The translations under genes and the position numbers were made by a program. Shown one piece after another: positions 1 through 8,448 of a DNA stretch of 64,000 bases; the stretch's first letter is position 1, and each line of letters starts with the position of its first letter. Origin of the DNA: Actinomycetota bacterium (lineage in GTDB: Bacteria > Actinomycetota > Actinomycetes > Mycobacteriales > HKI-0501); assembly GCA_030840805.1 (NCBI GenBank), contig JAVEDU010000013.1:1-64000 (forward strand). The letters run 5' to 3'. Below the pieces are notes generated by a model. That model was not told the DNA's origin, ran no database searches, and was given only the letters and a program-made list of their open reading frames with translations.

Positions 1-211
1 CGGTCCTCTCGCCCACGCTGGGCTTCCCGCCGGACGGTCCGACCCAGCCGGCGCGGTCTTCCGCGCCCGGGGCCTTGTGCGGCGCGATCCGCGCGCTGCC
101 CTCGGCCTGGAGCCGGGCGGCCGTGACGTCGTCGACCTCGACCACCGCACCGGCCCGGTGATGGCTCCCCCGCGGGTCTGTCCACTCCCGCGACAACATG
201 ACACTGGGCAT
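1..211 (-). CDS. Small hypothetical protein, cut by the window edge
   Basis: An open leftward frame starts at ATG 211 and stays open to base 1 (70 codons seen, 3' end missing). The start is supported by GAGGAGG seven bases upstream on the minus strand. The visible protein begins MPSVMLSREWTDPRGSHH and is acidic and polar, with a VVEVDD stretch and no membrane segment. I do not recognise the family. It is divergent from the cyclase gene at 283, leaving about 70 bp for both promoters. Overlapping rightward frames in the same bases have no supporting start. Confidence 0.5.
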   Translation of the reverse strand, partial: MPSVMLSREWTDPRGSHHRAGAVVEVDDVTAARLQAEGSARIAPHKAPGAEDRAGWVGPSGGKPSVGERT

Positions 212-282
212 GGTGGTCCTCCTCGGTCGCACGCTCGGTTGTCCCGAGGCCGGATACAACCATCCGGACGGCCGGGGAGGAG

Positions 283-3200
283 ATGACTGTCCACATCGCG
301 ACACGACCCGGTCGTACGTCGTCTCGTTCGGTTCAATTCCTGGCGAAGTCGCGTGGCTTCCTGCCACGATGCGATGTCGGACAGCGTTCGGACTGCCAAG
401 ACAAGAGGAGTCGCGGCATCGACACGTACTGCGTCCACTGTGCAGCGCCCGCGCGGGACCATCACCGGTTCTGCGGGGTGTGTGGCTCCGCGCTGCACAT
501 CCGCTGCCCCCGGTGCCGCACGCTGGTCGAGCCCGGGCTCCGGTTCTGCACGTCCTGCGGCGCGGAGGTCGGCGCGCCCCGCGCCGCCGTCGCGCACCAC
601 GAGGAGCGGCGCACCGTCACGATCCTGTTCGTGGACCTGATCGGGTTCACCGCGCTGGCCGAACGGCTCGACCCCGAGGACGTGCGCGACCTGCAGGCCA
701 CCTACTTCCGCACGGCGAGCCGCATCATCCGCACCCACGGCGGCGTGGTGGAGAAGTACATCGGCGACGCGGTCATGGCGATCTACGGCGCACCGGTGAG
801 CGGCGAGCACGACGCCTTCCGCGCGGTCCGCACCGGCTTGGAGCTCCAGCGGGTGCTGGACGGGCAGGCCGCCGCGACCGAGGGCCGCCTGCGGGCCCGG
901 GTCGGGATCGCGACCGGCGAGGCGCTGGTCGACCTCGACGCGATCCGGGACCGCGGCCAGGCCCTCGTCACCGGCGATGTCGTGAACACCGCGTCCCGCC
1001 TGCAGGCCCTCGCCCCCGCCGGTGGCGTCCTGGTCAACGGGGCGACCCGGCGCGCCACCGCGGGCAGCGTCCGGTACGACGAGCAGCTCCCCGTGCAGCC
1101 GGAGGGCAAGGCGAGCACCGTCGAGGTCTGGCTGGCCCGGGAGATGCTCCGGGACCGGCTCGGGCTCGACGCCGTGGACGACTGGCCGGTCGTCGGCCGG
1201 GAGCACGAGCTGGAGCTGCTCACCCAGACCCTGGTCCGGTGCGTCCGGGACCGGGTGCCGCAGCTGGTGTCGATCGTCGGCAGCCCCGGGGCCGGCAAGA
1301 GCCGGCTGCTGCGGGAACTGTTCCGCCGGGTCGACGCCACGCCCGAGCTGGTCGTGCGCTGGCGGTCCGGCCGGTGCATGCCGTACGGCGAGAACGGCGC
1401 GTTCGGGCCGCTCGCCGAGGTCGTCAAGAGCCACGCCGGGATCCTCGACACCGACGACGCGCGCACCGCCAGGGCGCGCCTGGTCGCCGCGCTGGACTGC
1501 CTCGTGGACGCCGAGGAGGTCCCTCGGCTCACCGACACCGTGGCCCCGCTCGTCGGCCTGCCCGGCGTCACGGTCACCCCGGACGAGGCCGAGGCCTCCT
1601 GGCACCGGGTCATCCTCGCGTTCACCCGGCAGCTGCCGGCCGTGCTGGTGATCGAGGACCTCCAGTGGGCCGACCCGGCGCTGCTGCGGTTCCTCGCCGG
1701 GGCGGTCGAGGCGGCGGAGGGGCTGCCGCTGCTGGTGATCTGCACGCACCGACCCGAGCTGCTCGAACGGGACCCGGGCTGGGCCGGCGTCCGCGCCCGG
1801 ACCCTCACCGTCAACGTGGGCCCGCTGCCCACCGGCGACATGCAGAGGCTGCTCACCCTGCTGCTCGACGGCGCGCCCCCGCCCCCGCCGCTGTCGGAGC
1901 GGCTGGTCGGGCTCGCCGGCGGGAACCCGCTGTACGCCCAGGAGTTCGTCCGGATGCTCCGCGAGCAGGGCAGGCTCGTCCGGGTCGGCGACACCTGGAC
2001 CCTCGACCCGCAGGCGGACCTGTCCACCCCGGAGACCGTGCAGTCCCTCGTCGCCAGCCGCCTCGACCTGCTGAGCCGCGACGACCGCGCCGTCGTGCAG
2101 GCCGCCGCCGTCGTCGGTGCCCACCTGTGGCCGGGCGCGGTCGCGGCGCTGGTGGACGTCCCGGTCGCGGAAGCGGAGAACTCGCTGCGCCGGCTCGTCG
2201 CCAAGGACCTGCTCGCCGAGCGCCCGGGATCCCGGATGGGCGGCCACGCCGAGTACGTGTTCCGGCACGCGATCATCCGGCAGATCGCGTACTCCCGGCT
2301 CCCCCGCGCGGTCCGCGCCGGCCACCACCACCGGGTCGCCGACTGGCTGGACGGCCTGACCGGCGAGCGGCCCGCCGTCCTGGTCGAGACGCTCGCCCGG
2401 CACCGCACCGCCGCGCTGAACCTCGCCCGCACGCTCCGCTGGGACACCACCCCGTACGAGGAGCCGGCCCGGCGGACGCTCGTCGCGGCCGCCCACCAGG
2501 CGTACCGGCTGCACTCGCTGGATGCGGCGCTGCAGTACGTGGACCAGGCGCTCGCCCTGTGGCCGGACTCCCACGAGGTGCCGGAGCGCCGCCGTGCCGA
2601 GCTGCTGCGCTCGCAGGTGCGGTTCCTCCGCGACTGCGACGGCTTCTACCGGGAGGGCGGGGTCAAGGAGCTCGAGGATCTCGCCGGCGTGCTCCGCGCC
2701 GAGCAGGACCTGCCGCAGGCCGCCGCCGCGTACACCCAGCTCGGTCAGGTGGAGTGGATGCGGACCGAGAAGGACGCGGCGCGGGCGCATCTGCGGCGGG
2801 CGCTGGACCTGTTCGCCGACCTGCCCGACAGCGAGGCCAAGGCGGAGGCGTGGGCCGAGTGGGCGCGGCTGCACATGCTCGACTTCCGGCGGGACGAGGC
2901 GGTGCTCGCCGCCGGGACGGCCTCGGGCATCGCGCGGCGGCTGGGACTGCGCGAGGTCGAGGCGAACGCGATGATCACCGCCGCGACGGCCCGGTACCTC
3001 GCCGGTGAGCCGGCCGGGCTCCCCGACCTGGAGGAGGCCGTCGAGTACTGCCGGCGGCACCGGCTGCCCTCCCTGCGGCGCGCGATCCTCAACCTGTCCA
3101 CGGTGCTGCAGGAAGAGGGCGACCTGCGCCGGTCGCATCAGCTGGAACGCGAGAGCAGGCACGTGCACGGCGGGCGGAAGAGCCTGATCTCCAACTTCTC

Positions 3201-4017
3201 CGAGTCCGCCGAGCGCGCCTACTTCGACGGTGACTGGGAGGCGATGCTCGCGGCGGCGGGCGAGTTCCTCGACGGGCGGGACGACGAGACCGCCGACTGG
3301 GACCTGCAGCTGCGCGGGATCCGCGGCTGGATCCGGGTGCTCCGCGGCGAGGATCCCTGCGACACGGTGATGCGGTGCCTGACGGCGGCCCGCCGGTCCG
3401 GGTTCCGGCGGCTGCTCCGGGGCGCGCTCGCCCACGGCGCCCTCTGCCTCGTCCTCCAGGACCGCCCGGAGGAGGCGGCCGGTCTGCTGGCCGAGCTCGC
3501 CCAGAGCTGGCGGGAGGACCCGTCCTGGCCGTCCCGGGAGTGGGTGCCCGCGGCGGCGCACGCCGCGGCGCTGCTCGGCCCGGAGAGCACCGCCGCGATG
3601 CAGGAGATCCTGCGGTCGATCGAGCGCGACACGCTGTGGCGCCGGGCGGCGACGCACCTGCTGGACGGTGCGGCGGCGACCCACCGTGGCGAGCACGCGC
3701 TGGCCGCCCGCCGGTACGCGCAGGCCGTCGAGGTGTACGACGAGATGGGGGATGAGACCGACGCCGCGCTGACCGCCGCCTGGACGCTGCGCGCGCTCGT
3801 CGCGGCCGGCGACCGCGAGTCCGCGCGCGCGTGGCAGGAGCGGGTGCGCACCTTCGCCCGGCGCAACGGCGCCGGTGGGCTCCTGGCCGGGCTGCACGCG
3901 CTGCTGCGTGGGGACGCCGAACCGGGCGCGGACCGCACGATCGTGCTCGACCCGCCCGAGGGGGGCGCGGCGACCGGACCCCCTCAGTCGTCGTCGAGGC
4001 CCGCCTCGATCGCGTAG
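283..4017 (+). CDS. Zinc-ribbon / class III nucleotide cyclase / AAA-ATPase / TPR regulator
   Basis: This 1244-residue multidomain signalling protein has, in order: a double zinc ribbon (C50/C53, C64/C67, C75/C78, C89/C92); a class III adenylate/guanylate cyclase domain at about 105-285; an AAA/STAND-type ATPase with Walker A (GSPGAGKS, 333-340) and Walker B (LVIEDLQWAD, about 455-464); then about 700 residues of helical TPR-like repeats. Both metal-binding aspartates (D118 in LFVDL, D162 in KYIGD), the base-reading lysine (K158) and transition-state residues N235/R239 (NTASR) are present, so cyclase activity is plausible. Substrate (ATP or GTP) and ligand are unknown. The first 45 residues look unconstrained and the purine-rich GGGGAGG is only two bases from ATG 283, but I see no better in-frame start. 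The last 34 bases overlap the convergent response regulator. Confidence 0.85.
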   Translation: MTVHIATRPGRTSSRSVQFLAKSRGFLPRCDVGQRSDCQDKRSRGIDTYCVHCAAPARDHHRFCGVCGSALHIRCPRCRTLVEPGLRFCTSCGAEVGAPRAAVAHHEERRTVTILFVDLIGFTALAERLDPEDVRDLQATYFRTASRIIRTHGGVVEKYIGDAVMAIYGAPVSGEHDAFRAVRTGLELQRVLDGQAAATEGRLRARVGIATGEALVDLDAIRDRGQALVTGDVVNTASRLQALAPAGGVLVNGATRRATAGSVRYDEQLPVQPEGKASTVEVWLAREMLRDRLGLDAVDDWPVVGREHELELLTQTLVRCVRDRVPQLVSIVGSPGAGKSRLLRELFRRVDATPELVVRWRSGRCMPYGENGAFGPLAEVVKSHAGILDTDDARTARARLVAALDCLVDAEEVPRLTDTVAPLVGLPGVTVTPDEAEASWHRVILAFTRQLPAVLVIEDLQWADPALLRFLAGAVEAAEGLPLLVICTHRPELLERDPGWAGVRARTLTVNVGPLPTGDMQRLLTLLLDGAPPPPPLSERLVGLAGGNPLYAQEFVRMLREQGRLVRVGDTWTLDPQADLSTPETVQSLVASRLDLLSRDDRAVVQAAAVVGAHLWPGAVAALVDVPVAEAENSLRRLVAKDLLAERPGSRMGGHAEYVFRHAIIRQIAYSRLPRAVRAGHHHRVADWLDGLTGERPAVLVETLARHRTAALNLARTLRWDTTPYEEPARRTLVAAAHQAYRLHSLDAALQYVDQALALWPDSHEVPERRRAELLRSQVRFLRDCDGFYREGGVKELEDLAGVLRAEQDLPQAAAAYTQLGQVEWMRTEKDAARAHLRRALDLFADLPDSEAKAEAWAEWARLHMLDFRRDEAVLAAGTASGIARRLGLREVEANAMITAATARYLAGEPAGLPDLEEAVEYCRRHRLPSLRRAILNLSTVLQEEGDLRRSHQLERESRHVHGGRKSLISNFSESAERAYFDGDWEAMLAAAGEFLDGRDDETADWDLQLRGIRGWIRVLRGEDPCDTVMRCLTAARRSGFRRLLRGALAHGALCLVLQDRPEEAAGLLAELAQSWREDPSWPSREWVPAAAHAAALLGPESTAAMQEILRSIERDTLWRRAATHLLDGAAATHRGEHALAARRYAQAVEVYDEMGDETDAALTAAWTLRALVAAGDRESARAWQERVRTFARRNGAGGLLAGLHALLRGDAEPGADRTIVLDPPEGGAATGPPQSSSRPASIA

Positions 4018-4616
4018 CGGACCAGCCCGGCGCGGTTGCGCACCTGGAGCTTGCCCATCGCGTTCTGGACGTGGTTCTGCACGGTGCGATGGGACAGCCC
4101 GAGGCGCGCCGCCACCTGCTTGGCGGTCAGGCCCTTCGCGACCAGCCGGAGCACCTCGGTCTCCCGGTCGGTGAGCCTCGGCGGGTCACCGGCGGCGGGC
4201 TCGGTGGCGATCCGCCGGTACTCCCCCAGCAGCAGCCCGGCCAGGCCCGCGGTGAACGTGGCCTCGCCCGCCGCCGTGCGGCGTACCGCGCCGAGCAGCT
4301 CCCCGGCGCCGGCCGACTTCAGCAGGTAGCCCGTCGCGCCCGCCTTCACGGCCTCCAGCACGTCGCCCGCCTCCCCGCTCGCGGACAGCACCAGCACCCG
4401 GGTGGCCGGGAGTGCGGCGACGATCCGGCGGGTCGCCTCCACGCCGGACAGCTCCGGGAGGTGGAGGTCCATCACGACGACCTCGGGCCGGACGGCCGTG
4501 GCGATCCGCACGGCGGCGACGCCGTCGGGCGCCGTGGCGACCACGTCCAGCCCGGCCTCGCCGAGGTCCCGGGCGACCGCGTCGCGCCACATCGGGTGGT
4601 CGTCGACGACCATCAC
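3984..4616 (-). CDS. NarL/FixJ-family response regulator
   Basis: About 210 residues. An N-terminal receiver domain has the acidic pair in VVDDHP, phospho-acceptor Asp in VVVMDLHLPE, and Lys in YLLKSAG. A C-terminal LuxR-type helix-turn-helix follows (LTDRETEVLRLVAKGL, then SHRTVQNHVQ). It should act as a DNA-binding output of the adjacent kinase. The start is GTG 4616 or the next codon, ATG 4613; the kinase frame ends 13 bases upstream, so the genes are likely translationally coupled. Its last 34 bases overlap the end of the cyclase gene on the other strand. Because the partner kinase is interrupted, its phosphorylation source is uncertain. Confidence 0.9.
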   Translation of the reverse strand: MMVVDDHPMWRDAVARDLGEAGLDVVATAPDGVAAVRIATAVRPEVVVMDLHLPELSGVEATRRIVAALPATRVLVLSASGEAGDVLEAVKAGATGYLLKSAGAGELLGAVRRTAAGEATFTAGLAGLLLGEYRRIATEPAAGDPPRLTDRETEVLRLVAKGLTAKQVAARLGLSHRTVQNHVQNAMGKLQVRNRAGLVRYAIEAGLDDD

Positions 4617-4629
4617 CCGGAGCGACGTC

Positions 4630-5745
4630 TCACCGGCGGGGCACACGCAGCTCCACCTCCGTACCCTCGCCGGGCGCGCTGACGATCTCGGCGCTGCCGC
4701 CGAGGTCCCGCAGCCGTCCCAGCACGGACTGCGCCACGCCGAGCCGTCCCGCCGCGGCGGCGGCCGCCAGCCGGCCCGGCGCGATCCCCGGGCCGTCGTC
4801 GCGCACGGTGACCACCACCTGCGACCCGGTGTCCTCGACCAGCACCCAGGCCTCCGCTTCCGGGCCGACGTGGCGGGCGACGTTGTGCAGCGCGGCGCCG
4901 ACCGCCGCCGCCAGCTCGGCGGCGCGGGTGGCCGGGAGCAGCACTGCCGTGGCGGGGGCCGCCAGGTGCACGCGCGGGGACGGGTCGGCGAGGAGGACAC
5001 GCAGGTCGACCTGGCCGTCGTACCGGGGCGCGGACAGCCGGGACGTCATCAGCGCGCGCAGCGCGACCTCCTGCTCGCCGGCCAGCCGGGCCAGCTCGGC
5101 GCCCTCCCCGCCCAGCTCCGGGCCGCGGCGCTGGACCAGCGCGAGCACCTGGAGCACGCCGTCGTGGATGTGCCGGCCGAGCCGCTAGCGTTCCGCGGTC
5201 GCGGCCTGCATCCGCACACCCTCGGCGAGGGTGCGCTCGGCCCGCCGGCCCAGCGCCGCGACGTAGCCGACCACCGCCCCGGCGACGAACAGCAGGACGA
5301 TGTTGTTCACGGTGAGGTCGCTGGCGCCGCCGCGCTGGACCATGTTCGCGAGGCTGACCAGGGCCGCCGCGGCGAGGCCGCCGGCCACCCCCCAGGCGAG
5401 GCCCCACGCCAGCACCACGGAGGCCGACCACACCATCGGTACGGTGGCCTCGCCGGCCACGATCCGCGCCGGTGACTCCACCAGCACGGTCGCGCCGATC
5501 GCGAGGAGCGTGATCACCGCGTCGGTGGCCAGGAGCGGCGTCCGCCACCGGGTGGCCCGGGGGTACGCCCAGATCGACACGCCGCTCCAGGCCGCCATCA
5601 GCGCGAGCGTGGCCACCAGGGCGCCCGGGCCGGCCACGTTCGGGAGGTCGTACAGGTTGGCCCCCACCGCGTAGGCGAGGGTCAGCAGCCGGAACACCGC
5701 CACGGCCCGCCACAGCGTGACCTCCAGCGTGCCGCCCGGGGTCAC
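4630..5745 (-). pseudogene. Sensor histidine kinase (MacS-like) interrupted by an in-frame TAG
   Basis: The frame from GTG 5745 encodes a membrane sensor of about six hydrophobic segments (residues 1-186) that stops at TAG 5187-5185. The same frame then continues without a shift into RLGRHIHDGVLQVLALV, the phospho-acceptor H-box, and a HATPase_c domain with ALHNVARH and DDGPGIAP, ending at 4630. In relatives the interrupted codon is usually Glu or Gln (inferred from family pattern ER-E/Q-RLARHIHDG), so one base change explains the stop. GTG 5157 could restart translation, but only after the catalytic His (5166-5164). The start overlaps the plsC stop as GTGA, so the pair is coupled. This could be a true null allele, a sequencing error, or a suppressed stop. 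Confidence 0.85.
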
Positions 5746-6470
5746 GCTGCCGCGGCCCCGCTGGACGCCGGGGCCGGATCGGGCGCCGCCGGGCCGGCCG
5801 CCTGGGCCTTCACCTTCGCGGCGTAGACATCGACGTACTCCTGGCCGGACAGCTCCATCAGCTCGTACATGATCTCGTCGGTCATCGACCGCTCGACGAA
5901 CCGGTCACCGGCCAGCCCCTCGTACCGGCTGAAGTCGAGCGGGTGGCCGATCTTCATCCGGACCCGCTTGATCCGCGGCATGAGCGTGCCGGGCGGCTGG
6001 ATCTCGTGGGTGTTGATCATCGCGCAGGGGACGACGACCGCACCCGTCTGCAGCGCGAGCCGGGCCACGCCGGTCTTGCCCCGGTACAGCCGGCCGTCCG
6101 GCGAGCGGGTGCCCTCCGGGTAGATGCCGACGATGTCGCCGAGGTCGAGGATGCGCTGGAGCGTGGTCAGGGCGGACTTGGCCGCGGAGCCGGACGCCCG
6201 ATCGATCGGCACCTGGCCCACGCCGCTGAAGAACAGCTTCGACAGGAATCCCTTGATGCCGGGCGAGTTGAAGTACTCCGCCTTGGCGGGGAACGTCACC
6301 TTCCGGCCCACCATCAGCGGCAGGAAGATCGAGTCGGAGAACGACAGGTGGTTGCTCGCCAGGATCGCCGGACCGGAGGTCGGGATGTTCTCCAGACCCT
6401 CCACCTTCGGGCGGAAGAGCAACCGCACCCACGGTCCGATCAGGATGTGCTTGCACATCCAATAGAACAC
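5742..6470 (-). CDS. plsC: 1-acyl-sn-glycerol-3-phosphate acyltransferase (PlsC family)
   Basis: A 242-residue lysophospholipid acyltransferase that would transfer an acyl chain to lysophosphatidate at the inner membrane face to give phosphatidate. The HX4D catalytic motif is NHLSFSD (H41, D46) and the substrate-binding motif is YPEGTRSPDG (E119). GTG 6470 is preferred because AGGAGG lies five bases upstream; a longer frame to 6590 adds an unconserved arginine-rich leader. Its stop overlaps the start of the interrupted kinase (GTGA). Several paralogues are usual in actinomycetes, so the lipid substrate is not certain. Confidence 0.9.
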   Translation of the reverse strand: MFYWMCKHILIGPWVRLLFRPKVEGLENIPTSGPAILASNHLSFSDSIFLPLMVGRKVTFPAKAEYFNSPGIKGFLSKLFFSGVGQVPIDRASGSAAKSALTTLQRILDLGDIVGIYPEGTRSPDGRLYRGKTGVARLALQTGAVVVPCAMINTHEIQPPGTLMPRIKRVRMKIGHPLDFSRYEGLAGDRFVERSMTDEIMYELMELSGQEYVDVYAAKVKAQAAGPAAPDPAPASSGAAAA

Positions 6471-6650
6471 CGGCCCTCCTTCCGAACCGTCGCCGAATCC
6501 CCGCGCCGTCGGCACGGTGGTGCAGAGCCTACGTACCGTGGCACGGGTCATACAACGCACTCCCCGAAGTGTTCCCCGTCGTGACACCATGGAACGGCTT
6601 CACCGGCGCGCCGACGCACGCGCCGGCACCGCGGAGGGGGTCGGGGAACA

Positions 6651-7424
6651 GTGTCGCTCATGCCGGGTGCGGAGCCGTTCGCGTTCGACGCGGGCCCCGG
6701 CGCTCCCGCCGGCGTCGTCCTGTGCCACGGCTTCACGGGGTCGCCGCAGAGCATGCGGCCCTGGGGCGAGTACCTCCACGCCGCCGGGTTCGACGTCCAC
6801 GGTCCCCGGTTGCCGGGCCACGGCACCCGCTGGCAGGACCTGAACCTCACGCGCTGGGAGGACTGGTACGGCGAGCTGGAGCGCGCGTTCGACGCGATGC
6901 GGTCCCGGCACGACGTGGTGGTCGTGATGGGCCTGTCGATGGGCGGCACGTTGACGCTGCGCCTCGCCGAGGAGCGCGGCGCCGACCTCGCCGGCGTCGT
7001 GTTGGTGAACCCCTCACTGGCGACCCAGCGCCGGGACGCCCGGATCCTGCCGCTCGCGGGGCGCCTGATCGGATCGCTCCCCGGTATCGCGAGCGATATC
7101 AAGAAGCCCGGCGTCGCCGAGCTGGCGTACGACCGGATCCCGCTGCGCGCCGCCCACTCGCTGAGCCTGCTGTGGCGGATCGTCTGCGCGGACCTCGGCC
7201 GGGTCGACGTTCCGATCCGGCTGTTCCGCAGCGTCGACGACCACGTGGTCGAGCCGATCAGCGGCGAGCTGCTGTTGGCCGGCGTGGCCGGCACGGACGT
7301 CCGGGAGACCCTGCTGACCGACAGCTATCACGTCGCCACCCTCGACAACGAGGCCGAGCGGATCTTCGCGGGAAGCGCCGAGTTCACCCGGCAACTGACT
7401 GCCGCCGCGGACCCGGTGCGATGA
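6651..7424 (+). CDS. Alpha/beta hydrolase, Est30-like carboxylesterase
   Basis: A 257-residue soluble alpha/beta hydrolase. Features are an oxyanion-hole HGFTG (26-30), nucleophile elbow GLSMGG (Ser96), an acid in the RSVDDHVV stretch, and a catalytic His in DSYHVATLD near the C-terminus. Size and motif spacing fit the thermostable carboxylesterase/monoacylglycerol lipase group. The GTG start lies after a GGAGGGGG run. The stop overlaps the start of the next gene as ATGA, so the two are co-translated. Substrate is unknown; the divergent neighbour is plsC, so a lipid substrate is conceivable but unproven. Confidence 0.85.
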   Translation: MSLMPGAEPFAFDAGPGAPAGVVLCHGFTGSPQSMRPWGEYLHAAGFDVHGPRLPGHGTRWQDLNLTRWEDWYGELERAFDAMRSRHDVVVVMGLSMGGTLTLRLAEERGADLAGVVLVNPSLATQRRDARILPLAGRLIGSLPGIASDIKKPGVAELAYDRIPLRAAHSLSLLWRIVCADLGRVDVPIRLFRSVDDHVVEPISGELLLAGVAGTDVRETLLTDSYHVATLDNEAERIFAGSAEFTRQLTAAADPVR

Positions 7425-8410
7425 CGACGCCGTCCGGCCGAAGTCCGCGGGGTCGCCGCGACAACGGGCTCGACGCCACGGAGTACGCGGCGGCGGCGGA
7501 TGTCGACCCCCGCGTCGGCGAGCATTTGCTCGACGTCCTCGGGCTCGCCGGGATCGCCGCGTACCTGCAGCCGAGCGCCGACCTGCACCCCGTCACCCGG
7601 ACGACCACCCTGCCGAACCGCCCCACCGACCGCCTGTTCGTGGACCGGCGGCATCTCGCCGAGGCCCGGGACGTGATCGGCAGCCTGGACGTCGGGACCG
7701 GCTCGGAACCGGCGGCGGACCCGGCGCGCGGGGCGCCCGCGGAGACCGGCAGCGGCGCCGCCACCCCGGCGGACCACCCCGCGAACCCGTCCCTGCGGCG
7801 GCGGCGCGAGGACGTGGACGTCGACGCGGGGTGGCGGGACATCCTGGAGAGCTGGGCGGCTCCCGCGGTGGAGCCGCCGGCCCCCGGCTCCCGGGGCCGC
7901 GTCGCGGCGGCCGAGCCGGACAGCGCGCCCCCGGACAGCGCGCCCCCGGACGGGAGCACCCCCGACCGGAACACCCCGGACAGCGCCACCCCGGACAGCG
8001 CCACCCCGGACAACGCCGCCCCGGACCAGGGCACCCCGGCGGAGACCGCGCCCGAGTCCCCGCGCGGCGAACGCCGACGGCTACCCCGGGACACCGCCGT
8101 GCCGCGGCCGATCACCGGGCTCGACGTCCCGTTCGACCCGAACGAGCGCGTCGAGGACCCGGACGACGAGGGCTTCGTCCCGCCGGCGCCGCCGCCGGTC
8201 CCCCGCGCGTCCCGCTACACCGTGCTGGCGGTGGCGCTGGTCCTGGTGGGGCTCGCGCTGTTCCTCCGGCCGACGCTGCTGCCGATCGGCGGGTCGACCT
8301 CCCTGGTGCTCGGGGTGGCGGGGATCCTCGGCGGCTTCGGGACCCTGGTGTGGCGGCTGCGCGACGGCCTGACGGACGACGACGAGGGAGACGACGGGGC
8401 CAAGGTCTGA
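7421..8410 (+). CDS. Hypothetical protein with repeat linker and two C-terminal membrane helices
   Basis: 329 residues. About 1-85 looks like a compact soluble domain (AAAADVDPRVGEHLLDVLGL; FVDRRHLAEARDVI). Residues about 90-255 are a disordered Pro/Asp/Ala-rich linker containing pentapeptide repeats of the PDSAT type. Two hydrophobic helices follow (YTVLAVALVLVGLALFL and SLVLGVAGILGGFGTLVW), then an acidic tail. The soluble part is therefore probably tethered on the cytoplasmic side. It is coupled to the preceding esterase by an ATGA overlap. I do not recognise the N-terminal domain; it vaguely resembles short signal-transducing DUF2007-like domains, but this is a guess. Confidence 0.7.
   Translation: MTTPSGRSPRGRRDNGLDATEYAAAADVDPRVGEHLLDVLGLAGIAAYLQPSADLHPVTRTTTLPNRPTDRLFVDRRHLAEARDVIGSLDVGTGSEPAADPARGAPAETGSGAATPADHPANPSLRRRREDVDVDAGWRDILESWAAPAVEPPAPGSRGRVAAAEPDSAPPDSAPPDGSTPDRNTPDSATPDSATPDNAAPDQGTPAETAPESPRGERRRLPRDTAVPRPITGLDVPFDPNERVEDPDDEGFVPPAPPPVPRASRYTVLAVALVLVGLALFLRPTLLPIGGSTSLVLGVAGILGGFGTLVWRLRDGLTDDDEGDDGAKV
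7918..8039 (+). repeat. 15-bp imperfect tandem repeat inside a coding region
   Basis: About eight units of a 15-bp, five-codon repeat, best preserved as ccggacagcgccacc, encode the Asp/Ser/Ala/Pro linker of the 7421-8410 protein. Units differ mostly by whole-codon changes and the period keeps frame, so copy number could vary without disrupting the gene. Confidence 0.75.
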
Positions 8411-8448
8411 GCCGCGGGGCATCCACCCCGGCGGACGGAGGAGCGCGC

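Noticed and set aside
77-286. Rightward frame at the window edge
   Set aside because: The minus-strand frame in the same bases has a proper ribosome site and better composition; the plus frame has no start support.
5185-5187. UAG read as pyrrolysine or programmed readthrough in the kinase
   Set aside because: No pyrrolysine genes or stop-proximal readthrough signal seen; a nonsense mutation or read error is simpler.
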